From Chryseobacterium gleum (lineage in GTDB: Bacteria > Bacteroidota > Bacteroidia > Flavobacteriales_D > Sanyastnellaceae), in contig CAMCVP010000001.1 of the NCBI GenBank assembly GCA_945881835.1, forward strand, positions 558,001 to 622,000: DNA of 64,000 nt, read 5' to 3'. Shown one piece after another: positions 52,706-61,647 of the stretch. Within the stretch, counting starts at the first letter, position 1. Each line of letters opens with the position of its first letter. Under the pieces are notes generated by a model. The model was not told the DNA's origin. It ran no database searches and saw only the letters and a program-made list of their open reading frames with translations. A program made the translations under genes and the position numbers.

Positions 52706-53887
52706 ATGAACAAAGAGGTATTTATCGTTTCAGCCGTGCGCACTCCAATGGGAAGTTTCGGCGGATCATTAGCTAGCGTTTCTGCTACACAATTGGGTGC
52801 TACTGCTATAAAAGGAGCACTGAATAAAATTAACTTGAATCCTGAAGAGGTTCAAGAAGTAATTATGGGTTCGGTTCTACAAGCCAACCTTGGTCAAGCA
52901 CCTGCACGTCAGGCTGCGAAATTTGCTGGACTTTCAGATAGCGTGCAATGCACCACTGTGAATAAAGTATGTGCTTCAGGAATGAAAGCAATCATGATGG
53001 CTGCGCAAAGCATTCAATGCGGAGATGCAGATGTGGTGGTTGCAGGTGGTATGGAAAGCATGAGCCGCGTTCCGTTCTATTCAGAGAATTTACGTTGGGG
53101 AAATAAATACGGAAATGTGACTATGATCGACGGTTTGGCGAAAGACGGACTAACCGACGTATATCACAATTATCCAATGGGAAATGCAGCTGAGCTTTGC
53201 GCGAAAGAGTGCAACATTTCTCGCGAAGCACAAGACGAATTCGCTATTGAATCATATAAGCGTTCTGCTGCTGCTTGGGCATCTGGACAGTACGCAAATG
53301 AAATTGTTCCAGTTGAAGTAGTTGGAAGAAAAGGCGATGTAGTTCTTTTCGCTGAAGACGAAGAATACAAAAACGTAAGTTTCGATAAAATTCCTGGACT
53401 TCGTCCGGTATTCGCGAAAGACGGTACGGTTACCGCTGCGAATGCTTCAACCATGAACGACGGTGCTGCGGCATTGATCTTAATGAGCAGAGAGAAAATG
53501 GAAGCGTTAGGTCTTACGCCATTGGCAAAGCTTACAGGCTACGCAGATGCAGAGCAAGCGCCAGAGTGGTTCACCACAACTCCTTCATTGGCTTTACCCA
53601 AAGCTGCTGCAAAGGCAGGCGTGAAATTGGAAGATTTAGACTTAATTGAATTGAATGAAGCGTTCAGTGTTGTTGGAATTGTGAATACACAAAAAATGAA
53701 CTTAGATCCAGCGAAGGTGAACGTGAACGGCGGTGCTGTTTCATTGGGTCACCCACTCGGATGCAGCGGTGCACGTATTGTTGTGTCGTTGGTTCACGCT
53801 TTGAAAAATCGCAATCAGAAATTAGGTGGTGCCGGTATTTGTAACGGTGGCGGTGGCGCAAGCGCTGTTGTTGTTGAAGCCCTATAA
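52706..53887 (+). CDS. Acetyl-CoA C-acyltransferase (thiolase)
   Basis: A 393-residue thiolase. Active-site Cys in VNKVCASGMKA (about residue 91), the His in GHPLGCSGAR (about 349-358), and the second Cys in ICNGGGGASAVVV (about 378-390). The pattern favours acetyl-CoA acetyltransferase, which condenses two acetyl-CoA to acetoacetyl-CoA or cleaves 3-ketoacyl-CoA. It has its own promoter. The downstream nucleotide-sugar gene, 9 bases away, may be co-transcribed. Confidence 0.95.
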   Translation: MNKEVFIVSAVRTPMGSFGGSLASVSATQLGATAIKGALNKINLNPEEVQEVIMGSVLQANLGQAPARQAAKFAGLSDSVQCTTVNKVCASGMKAIMMAAQSIQCGDADVVVAGGMESMSRVPFYSENLRWGNKYGNVTMIDGLAKDGLTDVYHNYPMGNAAELCAKECNISREAQDEFAIESYKRSAAAWASGQYANEIVPVEVVGRKGDVVLFAEDEEYKNVSFDKIPGLRPVFAKDGTVTAANASTMNDGAAALILMSREKMEALGLTPLAKLTGYADAEQAPEWFTTTPSLALPKAAAKAGVKLEDLDLIELNEAFSVVGIVNTQKMNLDPAKVNVNGGAVSLGHPLGCSGARIVVSLVHALKNRNQKLGGAGICNGGGGASAVVVEAL

Positions 53888-53896
53888 CTGAAATAA

Positions 53897-55762
53897 ATGA
53901 AATTAGTATTTCCAAAGCAGATCACACCGCGCTGGCTTATCTTCACGATAGACCTTGCGCTGTGTGCGTTTGCTTTCATTGCGGCTTATCTTATTCGATT
54001 CGAATTTTCTATTCCGAAAAATGAACTAGATCTATTGCTGCTCTTCGCTCCATTTTATTTTGTGGTGAGAGCCGTGTTGTTCTATGTTGGAAAATCGTAT
54101 TCAGGGATTATTCGTTTTACAAGCACCCAAGACGCTATACGCTTGGGTTTTGTTTTGTTGCAAGGAAGCCTTGCTTTCATACTTATTAATTTCATTCGGA
54201 AAGGAATCAACGGAGCGTATCTCGTTCCGATTTCAATTGTTATTCTTGAATTTCTCGTAAGCGCAGCGTTGCTCGTTTTCTTCCGACTTTCAATAAAATT
54301 CCTTTATATGGAATTGAAAAATCCAAAAGGGAGCAAAACGAAAGTTGTGGTGTTCGGCGCGGGTGAAGGAGGACTATTGTTGAAAAGAACGCTCGATCGC
54401 GATCGCAATTCAGCTTTGGAAGTTGTGGCTTTCTTCGACGACAACCAACAAAAATTTGGAAAGAAGTTGGAAGGCGTGGAAATTTTAAGTTCGAAAAAAC
54501 TCGACGACTTCTTGGCTTCCAATCCCATTGAAGAACTTATTATTTCCGTTCCTGAAATAGCCATTGCTCGCAAGCGTCAATTGGTTGATTTAGCATTGAA
54601 ATACAAGGTGGCTTTGAAGCACCTTCCGCATGCGAACAATTGGATAAACGGAGAACTTAGCGCGAAGCAATTGCGTGAAGTAAAGTTTGAAGATCTTCTT
54701 GGAAGAGACGTGATTCAAATGAGTTCGAACGAGGTGAAAGACATTATTCAAAACAAAGTTGTTCTTGTAACAGGCGCAGCCGGAAGCATTGGTAGCGAGC
54801 TGGTTCGTCAATGTTTGTTGTTGAATCCTGCGAAAGTCATTGCTTGCGATGTTGCAGAGACTCCCATGTTTTTATTGGGAAATGAATTGTCGAAATACAT
54901 CGATGAAGGAAAGTTGGAAATGGTCATTGGCGACGTGCGCAACGAATTGCGCATGCGACGCATGTTTGAAGCCTTCCAACCAAAAATAGTTTTTCATGCT
55001 GCTGCTTATAAGCATGTGCCGCTGATGGAAGACAATCCGGCAGAGGCCGTTGCAACGAATGTGTTCGGTTCAATGAAGGTGTTAGAAATAGCAGCAGAAT
55101 TTGGCGCTGAACGTTTCGTTATGGTAAGCACCGACAAGGCTGTGAATCCTACCAATGTGATGGGTGCAAGCAAACGCATTGCTGAAATGATTGTGCAGTC
55201 TAAAGACACTTCGCTCATATGCGTAACCACGCGTTTTGGAAATGTATTGGGAAGTAACGGTTCTGTTATTCCTGTATTCAGAAAACAAATTGAAGAGGGC
55301 GGACCTGTGACTGTAACGCACCGCGATATCACACGATTCTTCATGACCATTCCAGAAGCGGTTCAGTTGGTTTTAGAAGCAGGCGCTATGGGGAAAGGGA
55401 ACGACATCTTCGCTTTCGATATGGGGCAACAGGTGCGTATTTCTGATTTAGCGGAGCAGATGATTCGCTTGAGCGGATTAGAGCCTGGAGAAGATATAGA
55501 AATTCATTACACCGGTCTTCGTCCGGGAGAGAAGTTGTATGAAGAAGTTCTTGCAACGGAAGAAAATACAGTTCCTACGCACAACGAGAAAATTCTTTCG
55601 GCGAAAGTGCGCAACGTGGAAGCTTCCGAATTGAAAGAGAAGTTGTCTCGTTTGGAAGAGCAAATGAATCTTCAAAACAACCAAGAAATGGTTCGTGTCA
55701 TGAAAGAGATTGTTCCTGAATTCAAGAGCAACAACTCAGAGTTTTCGTTGCTCGACAACTAA
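53897..55762 (+). CDS. Membrane-bound nucleoside-diphosphate-sugar 4,6-dehydratase (PglF/CapD type)
   Basis: A 621-residue enzyme for making modified amino sugars used in glycans. The N-terminal about 130 residues hold four transmembrane segments (YLIRFEFSIPK between the first ones). A CoA-binding-like Rossmann domain follows at about 147-265 (VVVFGAGEGGLLLKRTLDRD). The catalytic SDR domain starts at about 290 (VLVTGAAGSIGSELVRQ). The catalytic triad segment reads STDKAVNPTNVMGASKR: the usual Tyr is Met, the known form in PglF/FlaA1-type 4,6-dehydratases. Substrate probably UDP-GlcNAc; not provable here. It lies between the thiolase and YigZ genes. Confidence 0.9.
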   Translation: MKLVFPKQITPRWLIFTIDLALCAFAFIAAYLIRFEFSIPKNELDLLLLFAPFYFVVRAVLFYVGKSYSGIIRFTSTQDAIRLGFVLLQGSLAFILINFIRKGINGAYLVPISIVILEFLVSAALLVFFRLSIKFLYMELKNPKGSKTKVVVFGAGEGGLLLKRTLDRDRNSALEVVAFFDDNQQKFGKKLEGVEILSSKKLDDFLASNPIEELIISVPEIAIARKRQLVDLALKYKVALKHLPHANNWINGELSAKQLREVKFEDLLGRDVIQMSSNEVKDIIQNKVVLVTGAAGSIGSELVRQCLLLNPAKVIACDVAETPMFLLGNELSKYIDEGKLEMVIGDVRNELRMRRMFEAFQPKIVFHAAAYKHVPLMEDNPAEAVATNVFGSMKVLEIAAEFGAERFVMVSTDKAVNPTNVMGASKRIAEMIVQSKDTSLICVTTRFGNVLGSNGSVIPVFRKQIEEGGPVTVTHRDITRFFMTIPEAVQLVLEAGAMGKGNDIFAFDMGQQVRISDLAEQMIRLSGLEPGEDIEIHYTGLRPGEKLYEEVLATEENTVPTHNEKILSAKVRNVEASELKEKLSRLEEQMNLQNNQEMVRVMKEIVPEFKSNNSEFSLLDN

Positions 55763-55767
55763 GAATC

Positions 55768-56370
55768 ATGGCGAGTTTCCGCACCGTTTCTTCATCGGCC
55801 GATTCATTATACAAAGTAAGCGGAAGCAAACACATTGGAAGAACCTTTCGTGTTCATTCAGAAAAGGAAGCCAAACAAATCATTCAAAATCTTTGGGAAG
55901 AACATCCGCAAGCCACGCACATTTGCTTTGCTTATGTCTTAACGGTTTATGAAAAGTTGGAACGAAGTTCAGACGGCGGAGAGCCCGGTGGTACTGCCGG
56001 AAAACCAATCCTGAATCAAATAAAATCTGCGAAATTAACAGAAGTCTTGGTTGCTGTTATTCGGTATTACGGAGGAACGAAGTTGGGTGTATCCGGTTTA
56101 ATAGACGCATACAAAAATGCCGCGAAGCTTTCCTTGGAGGCCAGTGAAGTAGAGGAATGCGAAGTGGAAGTTCAATACGCGCTGACGGTAAGTCACGAAG
56201 AAACACCCGCGCTCATGAATGCGCTAAATAGACTTTCATTTCGAAAATTGAATACACGTGTTGAAATGGATTTCACCATTGAAATTTCCATCAAAGAAGA
56301 AATGGAAGCACAACTGCTAAGCGTCTTGAAAGATCTTCGATTAACATCAATGAATGCAAAGAAAATCTAA
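55768..56370 (+). CDS. YigZ/IMPACT family protein
   Basis: A 200-residue protein. Its N-terminal UPF0029/IMPACT domain (about 15-120) has HIGRTFRVHSEKEAKQIIQN and SDGGEPGGTAGKPILNQIK, then VAVIRYYGGTKLGVSGLIDA, the family hallmark. The C-terminal DUF1949 domain (about 135-195) looks ferredoxin-like. A role in protein folding or translation is suggested for the family without proof. Its start lies 5 bases after the dehydratase stop. Confidence 0.88.
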   Translation: MASFRTVSSSADSLYKVSGSKHIGRTFRVHSEKEAKQIIQNLWEEHPQATHICFAYVLTVYEKLERSSDGGEPGGTAGKPILNQIKSAKLTEVLVAVIRYYGGTKLGVSGLIDAYKNAAKLSLEASEVEECEVEVQYALTVSHEETPALMNALNRLSFRKLNTRVEMDFTIEISIKEEMEAQLLSVLKDLRLTSMNAKKI

Positions 56371-57527
56371 GGAGCCGTCTGCATGGTTTCCTTGAAAATC
56401 CATTGGTTGTCGAACGGCACAATGTGCACGCCGCTGAAATAGAAATGAAGAATCTCTTCCGCAGTTTTTCCTTTCTTCGCCATGTTCATGGCGCCCTCTT
56501 GGCAAAGTCCAACCCCATGTCCGAAGCCTCTTCCATGTAGAACAATTTCGTTGTCTAATTCTTCAATGTGAAAATAGGCCGACTTTAATTTTAAGTCGGT
56601 GCGCATGTCTTTGGTTGCAAGCGAAGTGTTTTTGTGCACGTAATAGAGTGGTCGTTTATTCGCGCTACAATTCATGCTTCCGGCGATACATGCTTCAGAA
56701 TCGCTAACAGAAATGTTCTTTGTTTTTAAGTAGGTCGTCCAGTCGTTTGCATTGATGCGTTTTTCCCAGGTGCTGTTCGACATGCCCGCGCAGTAGGGGT
56801 CTTTCTTTCCCACACAATAAGACAAATTTGCTTTCCAAACATCTTGAGCACTGCATGTTTGTCCGCCACAATTACTATGGAAAAAGGCAGTGATTAATTG
56901 AGCTGTACTGTCTACAATAACTAAACTTTCAGTTGCTTTAGCCGCAGTGAAAATATCGAGGTCTTTTTTTGAAATTCCATGATAAACCTGACAATGCGTT
57001 CCGTCGCAGACATCATATCCAACGTGCCGTTCATGATTGCGCAGTGCGTAGGTTCGACTAAGAATTGATTGCACTTTATAATATTCCAATGGCTTATTCG
57101 CACCGCCTTCGGCTTCAACCACACCGGCAACATACTCTTCAAGAGGTAAGGTGTTAATCACTTGTATTTTGCCGTTTGACGAAAGAAGGTTGAAAGCGCC
57201 TTCGTATTTGTAATTGAAAGACTTTGAATTCTGCATGAGAGCGAACAAGGCATCTGTCTTCAATGAATGAAATTGCGCGCGTGATGTTTGTATCGCTTTA
57301 TACGGATCGGTCTTAATCTGAATGTTGCTTCCATTCAACATAAATACAACAGTGTGTTCGCTGGGAATGTGAAGGTCAATGGTGTCGCATTGTATGTGGA
57401 AGCTGTCGGTGCTTTGCACATAGAGATAGGTCCATTGTTTTTGCGAAAGCACTTCCAAACGAACAACTTGTCCGTGCAGATGCAGAGACAAGAGTATTGT
57501 ACAGAAAAATAGAACGCTCGTTTTCAC
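56367..57527 (-). CDS. SpoIID/LytB-domain protein
   Basis: An exported protein that probably acts on peptidoglycan, as SpoIID lytic transglycosylases do. I start at the GTG at 57527 (MKTSVLFFCTILLSLHLHGQ), giving a clean signal peptide and 386 residues; upstream TTG starts overlap lpxB. The SpoIID motifs are ALPLEEYVAGVVEAE-like (NTLPLEEYVAGVVEAEGGAN, quoted in part), KVQSILSRTYAL, TAFFHSNCGGQTCSAQDVW with Cys and His, and the C-terminal FGHGVGLCQEGAMNMAKKGK (about 345-364). All expected segments are present. The 3' end overlaps the YigZ stop by four bases. It follows lpxB on the same strand with a 25-base gap. Confidence 0.82.
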   Translation of the reverse strand: MKTSVLFFCTILLSLHLHGQVVRLEVLSQKQWTYLYVQSTDSFHIQCDTIDLHIPSEHTVVFMLNGSNIQIKTDPYKAIQTSRAQFHSLKTDALFALMQNSKSFNYKYEGAFNLLSSNGKIQVINTLPLEEYVAGVVEAEGGANKPLEYYKVQSILSRTYALRNHERHVGYDVCDGTHCQVYHGISKKDLDIFTAAKATESLVIVDSTAQLITAFFHSNCGGQTCSAQDVWKANLSYCVGKKDPYCAGMSNSTWEKRINANDWTTYLKTKNISVSDSEACIAGSMNCSANKRPLYYVHKNTSLATKDMRTDLKLKSAYFHIEELDNEIVLHGRGFGHGVGLCQEGAMNMAKKGKTAEEILHFYFSGVHIVPFDNQWIFKETMQTAP

Positions 57528-57552
57528 AAGTGCTAAACTACGTTCAGAAGAA

Positions 57553-58692
57553 TTAGGCTTTTGATCGACCTTCAATATTTTTCAACAGCAAGCTTGCCGT
57601 TAACTCTGAAGCTCCACCGTTTCCAAGCGACTCTTTCAATTCAGCATAAGATTTCAAAACAGATTCGCGTTTGCTTCCTCCAACGAGAACGGCGCGTAAT
57701 TCTTCTTCCGCTTGCGATACATTCCAGTCGTCTTGAATTAGTTCGCGAACGGCTTCACGATTCAACAATAAATTCACTAAAGAAATGAATTTGATTTTCA
57801 CCAAGCGTTTTGCAATGGCGAAAGAAATGGCGTTCGCTTTGTAACAAACCACTTGAGGGGTATTCAATAAGGCTGTTTCAAGCGTTGCCGTTCCGCTTGT
57901 CACCAAAGCCGCTTCGCTGGCTTCCAGCAAATCATAGGTAACGTTGTAAAACAAACTCACTTTGTGCTTTCCAATAATTTCTTTGTAAAGATTTTCTGGA
58001 AGGGAAGGAGCACCTGCAATGATAAACTGATGCTCAGGGAATTTGTATTTCATTTCCAACATCACATTCAACATGCGCGTGACTTCTTGTTTGCGGCTTC
58101 CGGGGAGCAATGCAATGATAGGACGCCCATCCAAGAAATATTTTTTCCGAAATTCTTCCGGAGAAACGCGTTTGCGTTTGTTCACTTCATCGAGCAACGG
58201 ATGACCCACAAATTGAACATCCATTCCTTTCTTCGCGTAAAAATCTTTTTCGAAAGGAAGAACGGCGTAGAGTTCGGTAACGTCGCGTTTAATCTTGTGT
58301 ACACGATTTTCTTTCCACGCCCAAATCTGCGGAGCAATGTAATAATATACAGGAATGCCTTGCTGCTTGGCCCATGCCGCAATGCGTAAGTTGAAACCGG
58401 GGTAGTCAATTAAGATGAGTGCATCTGGTTTTTCACTTAGGATTTCATCTTTGCAGCGCTGTATGTTTTTGAAAATGGTACGAATGTTTTTCAACACTTC
58501 CCAAAAACCCATGAAGGCTAAATCTTTGAAGTGCGTTGAAATTTTCACGCCTTCGCGCTGCATTAAATCTCCGCCCCATCCCACAAGTTGAAGCGAAGGG
58601 TCTTGCTTCAACAAGGACATGGCCAAATTACTTGCATGCAAATCGCCAGATGCTTCTCCGGCAATGAAAAAGAATTTCTTTCCCGCTTGCAT
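57553..58692 (-). CDS. lpxB: Lipid-A-disaccharide synthase
   Basis: A 379-residue peripheral inner-membrane glycosyltransferase (GT19) joining UDP-2,3-diacylglucosamine and lipid X to form the lipid A disaccharide. The motif FFIAGEASGDLHASNLAMSL is at residues 8-27. GWGGDLMQREGVKI follows, then PDALILIDYPGFNLRIAAWA and YYIAPQIWAWKENRV. The C-terminal nucleotide-binding half has LLPGSRKQEVTRML and ALVTSGTATLETALLNTPQVV. Presence implies a Gram-negative outer membrane with lipid A. Overlaps the small membrane protein gene by one base. Confidence 0.96.
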   Translation of the reverse strand: MQAGKKFFFIAGEASGDLHASNLAMSLLKQDPSLQLVGWGGDLMQREGVKISTHFKDLAFMGFWEVLKNIRTIFKNIQRCKDEILSEKPDALILIDYPGFNLRIAAWAKQQGIPVYYYIAPQIWAWKENRVHKIKRDVTELYAVLPFEKDFYAKKGMDVQFVGHPLLDEVNKRKRVSPEEFRKKYFLDGRPIIALLPGSRKQEVTRMLNVMLEMKYKFPEHQFIIAGAPSLPENLYKEIIGKHKVSLFYNVTYDLLEASEAALVTSGTATLETALLNTPQVVCYKANAISFAIAKRLVKIKFISLVNLLLNREAVRELIQDDWNVSQAEEELRAVLVGGSKRESVLKSYAELKESLGNGGASELTASLLLKNIEGRSKA

Positions 58693-59000
58693 CAGTACAA
58701 ATAGATTGCTACAGGAACGCTCACGATTACAACGGCTAAGAGTCCTTTGCAGAAGTTGTAATATTCTTGACGAATCATAACGAAGAACAAAATCACGTCG
58801 AAGAGAATACTAACCGTTACCAATTTATCGTGAAAGATGTCGCTTCCTTGAACCAATGTTTCAATAAACCTTGAGAATGTTTGTCCGTTGATCTGAGCAA
58901 TTAAAAATCCGAAGACCACGAATCCAACAGCTGCTCCAAGTATTCCAGCGGCAACGCCATAGGCGAATGTATCTAGTTTTCCCTTTTTTACTGCGGCCAT
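58692..59000 (-). CDS. Small membrane protein, unknown function
   Basis: A 102-residue protein with three predicted transmembrane segments (about 13-33, 60-76, 83-101) separated by short loops; no signal peptide. It lies between surE and lpxB with overlaps of 13 and 1 bases and is part of that operon. No catalytic motif. The position suggests an accessory role in lipid A or envelope processes; unproven. Confidence 0.6.
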   Translation of the reverse strand: MAAVKKGKLDTFAYGVAAGILGAAVGFVVFGFLIAQINGQTFSRFIETLVQGSDIFHDKLVTVSILFDVILFFVMIRQEYYNFCKGLLAVVIVSVPVAIYLY

Positions 59001-59761
59001 TGTTGCAAATGTTTAAGCGTGTGATAAGCGGTTAAATCGTATTGAACAGGAACAGCAGAGACATACATGTTGGCTAATGCATATTCGTCGGTGTCTTCTC
59101 CTTTGTCGTGGTTATGGAAGGTTCCCGTTAACCAGAAATAATCTTTTCCTCCAGGATCTTGGCGGTGTTCGAACCAGTCGTCCCAGAAGGCTTCAGCCTG
59201 ACGACCGAAGCGAATGCCTTTTATTTCTTCAATGCTTCCTTTCGGAATGTTAACATTCAAACAGAAATTTTCAGGAAGTTTATCGTCGTTCAAAACATTG
59301 CGAACGATAATTTCCGCGTAATGCATAGACGCGCCGAAGTCTGCCTCTGCTGCGTAATCTTGAAGAGAGAATCCAATTGAAGTAACTCCTTCCATGGCAC
59401 CTTCCAATGCAGCCGACATGGTTCCGCTGTATAGGACGTTCGTCGCGGAGTTGCTTCCGTGATTCACACCACTCAGAATTAGATCAGGCTTTTTCTTTAT
59501 GATTTGTGAAATGCCGAACTTCACGCAATCGGCTGGAGTGCCCGTGCATGAATAGGCCTGAACCCCTTCACCAAAAATGTTTTGTTCTTGAGCACGAATG
59601 ATACCGTTAATGGTAACGGCGTGTCCCATTCCGCTTTGTGCTTTGTCTGGAGCAACCACAACTACTTTTCCGAATTTCTTCGCAACTTCCACCAACGAAC
59701 GAATACCCTTGGCAGTAATGCCATCGTCGTTCACAACTAAAATCAAAGGTTCTGAATCCAT
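58988..59761 (-). CDS. surE: 5'/3'-nucleotidase SurE
   Basis: A 257-residue Mg-dependent nucleotidase and exopolyphosphatase active on nucleoside monophosphates, important in stationary phase. The metal motif NDDGITAKG lies at about 11-19. APDKAQSGMGHAVTI follows, then SGVNHGSNSATNVLYSGTMSA with a metal Asn. The rest matches the family closely. It is the first gene of the surE/membrane protein/lpxB run. The divergent thiolase gene starts at 59846. Confidence 0.96.
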   Translation of the reverse strand: MDSEPLILVVNDDGITAKGIRSLVEVAKKFGKVVVVAPDKAQSGMGHAVTINGIIRAQEQNIFGEGVQAYSCTGTPADCVKFGISQIIKKKPDLILSGVNHGSNSATNVLYSGTMSAALEGAMEGVTSIGFSLQDYAAEADFGASMHYAEIIVRNVLNDDKLPENFCLNVNIPKGSIEEIKGIRFGRQAEAFWDDWFEHRQDPGGKDYFWLTGTFHNHDKGEDTDEYALANMYVSAVPVQYDLTAYHTLKHLQQWPQ

Positions 59762-59819
59762 ACTGCAAACATAAGCTTGAAAAGTAACTACACTTTCCTC
59801 AGGTTCGTGAATATTTCTT

Positions 59820-59827
59820 CATCTTTG
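59820..59827 (+). promoter_or_regulatory. Putative -7 element before the PaaJ/PcaF-like thiolase
   Basis: CATCTTTG followed by C, one mismatch from TAnnTTTG, 18 bases before the ATG at 59846. No convincing -33 TTG. Confidence 0.35.
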
Positions 59828-59845
59828 CCCAAGATTTATAAACAT

Positions 59846-61042
59846 ATGAATGCATTCGTAGTAGGTGGTGTTCGCACTGCAATTGGAAGTTTTGGCGGAA
59901 CACTTGGTCCAGTGAGAGCCGATGATTTAGCGGCAGTTGTGTTGGCTGAATTGATGAAGAAATTCCCAAGCCTTGATCCGGCTGTAATCTCAGACGTTTT
60001 CATGGGATGCGCGAATCAGGCGGGTGAAGACAATCGCAACGTAGCGCGTATGGCGGTGTTGTTGGCCGGACTTCCGCATACCGTTCCAGCTGAAACCTTG
60101 AATCGCTTGTGTGCTTCGGGTATGAGCGCTGTTGCTACGGCTGCTCGTGCAGCGCATGCTAACGAAGGCGATGTGTTTATAGCAGGTGGGGTAGAGCACA
60201 TGACTCGCGGTCCGTGGGTGATTTCGAAAACCAGTTCGGCATTCGGAAGAGATGCGCAGATGTTTGATTCTTCATTCGGATGGCGTTTTGTGAATCCGAA
60301 AATGAAGGAAATGTATGGCGTAGATGCCATGGGGGAAACAGCAGAGAACTTAGCTGAGATGTTCAATATTTCTCGCGATGACCAGGACGCTTTTGCACTT
60401 TGGTCTCAGCAAAAAGCAGCAGCTTCCATTGATTTGTTGAAGGAAGAAATTGTGAATGTTTCCATTCCAACAAAAAAAGGAGATCCAATAATTTTTAATA
60501 CAGATGAATTCGCGAAAGCAGGAACGACTTTGGAAGGTCTTGCAAAATTGCGTGCTTCATTCAGAAACGGAGGAACCGTTACAGCGGGCAACGCTTCAGG
60601 ACTTAACGACGGTGCTGCAGCGTTGTTGATGGCTAGTGAGAACGGATTGCAAACGCACGGACTTACTCCGTTGACGCGAGTGGTTTCTTCTGCAGTAAGC
60701 GGAGTAGAGCCACGCATCATGGGCATTGGTCCGGTTGAAGCTTCGAAGTTGGCGTTGAAGCGTGCTGGATTGACGTTGGATCAAATGGATATTTTAGAAT
60801 TGAATGAAGCTTTCGCGGCGCAAGTTTTGGCTTGCACACGTCAACTTGGATTGGAAGACAACGACACGCGTATCAATCCGCAAGGGGGCGCCATTGCGTT
60901 GGGTCATCCGCTCGGAATGAGTGGTGCTCGTTTGGTTCAAACGGCCTCTATGCAGTTGGCTCGTTCAAACAAGAAGTACGCGTTGTGCACCATGTGCATT
61001 GGAGTAGGACAAGGATATGCAGTTGTTTTAGAGCGCGTATAA
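59846..61042 (+). CDS. Thiolase of the PaaJ/PcaF (3-oxoadipyl-CoA) type
   Basis: A 398-residue thiolase with its start at the ATG at 59846 (MNAFVVGGVRTAIGSFGG). The start phrase VRTAIG with GTLGPVRADDLAA and VISDVFMGCANQAGEDNRNVARM match the PaaJ/PcaF 3-oxoadipyl-CoA subfamily better than acetyl-CoA acetyltransferases. Catalytic Cys in LNRLCASGMSAV (about 88-99), His in GHPLGMSGAR (about 354-363), Cys in CTMCIGVGQG (about 381-390). The next gene is PaaY, so a role in phenylacetate or a related aromatic acyl-CoA pathway is plausible, but it could serve fatty-acid beta-oxidation. Confidence 0.88.
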   Translation: MNAFVVGGVRTAIGSFGGTLGPVRADDLAAVVLAELMKKFPSLDPAVISDVFMGCANQAGEDNRNVARMAVLLAGLPHTVPAETLNRLCASGMSAVATAARAAHANEGDVFIAGGVEHMTRGPWVISKTSSAFGRDAQMFDSSFGWRFVNPKMKEMYGVDAMGETAENLAEMFNISRDDQDAFALWSQQKAAASIDLLKEEIVNVSIPTKKGDPIIFNTDEFAKAGTTLEGLAKLRASFRNGGTVTAGNASGLNDGAAALLMASENGLQTHGLTPLTRVVSSAVSGVEPRIMGIGPVEASKLALKRAGLTLDQMDILELNEAFAAQVLACTRQLGLEDNDTRINPQGGAIALGHPLGMSGARLVQTASMQLARSNKKYALCTMCIGVGQGYAVVLERV

Positions 61043-61044
61043 GC

Positions 61045-61647
61045 ATGGCGAATATTTTTGAATTCAACGGATACATTCCGGTCATTCACGAGTCGGCATT
61101 CATTCATCCGAATGCAACGGTAACGGGCAATGTGATTATTGGAAAGAACGTATACATTGGCCCTGGCGCTGCTATTCGCGGCGACTGGGGACAGATCATT
61201 ATTTCAGACGGATGCAATGTTCAAGAGAATTGCACCATTCACATGTTTCCCGGAACCACTGTTGTCTTGGGCGAGAACGCTCACATTGGTCACGGCGCTA
61301 TTGTGCACGGCGCGCAGATAGGTGCGAACACGTTGGTGGGAATGAATGCTGTTTTAATGGACGATGTTGTTGTGGAAGAAGATTGCATCATTGGCGCCTT
61401 GTGTTTTGTTCCTGCGAAGACGGTTGTGGAAAGAAGAAGTGTTATGGTTGGAAATCCGGCCAAGAAGGTGAAGGAAGTGAGCGATCAAATGCTCGAGTGG
61501 AAGACGGAAGGAACGGGATGGTATCAGCGTCTTCCGGAAGAATGTCGCAACACCTTGCGCGCGGTTGAACCGCTTCGCGAAATTCCAGCAGACCGAAAGG
61601 TTCAAGACACAAGGAGCTACGAAGCTTGGCACGAGCGGAAGTCATGA
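61045..61647 (+). CDS. paaY: PaaY-type hexapeptide-repeat protein
   Basis: A 200-residue left-handed beta-helix of the gamma-carbonic anhydrase type; E. coli PaaY has thioesterase activity that protects the phenylacetate pathway. Start ATG at 61045. Hexapeptide repeats run from about 20 to 135 (VTGNVIIGKNVYIGPGAAIR, quoted in part, then ENAHIGHGAIVHGAQIGAN). Metal-binding His residues appear in HMFPG and IGHGAIVHG. The C-terminus VEPLREIPADRK closely follows E. coli PaaY (VEPLREIEPGRK). It is two bases after the PaaJ/PcaF-like thiolase. No other paa genes are in the window. Confidence 0.88.
   Translation: MANIFEFNGYIPVIHESAFIHPNATVTGNVIIGKNVYIGPGAAIRGDWGQIIISDGCNVQENCTIHMFPGTTVVLGENAHIGHGAIVHGAQIGANTLVGMNAVLMDDVVVEEDCIIGALCFVPAKTVVERRSVMVGNPAKKVKEVSDQMLEWKTEGTGWYQRLPEECRNTLRAVEPLREIPADRKVQDTRSYEAWHERKS

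Noticed and set aside
60832-61044. Long N-terminal extension of PaaY
   Set aside because: It is read in another frame of the thiolase gene; the ATG at 61045 gives the family's normal start.
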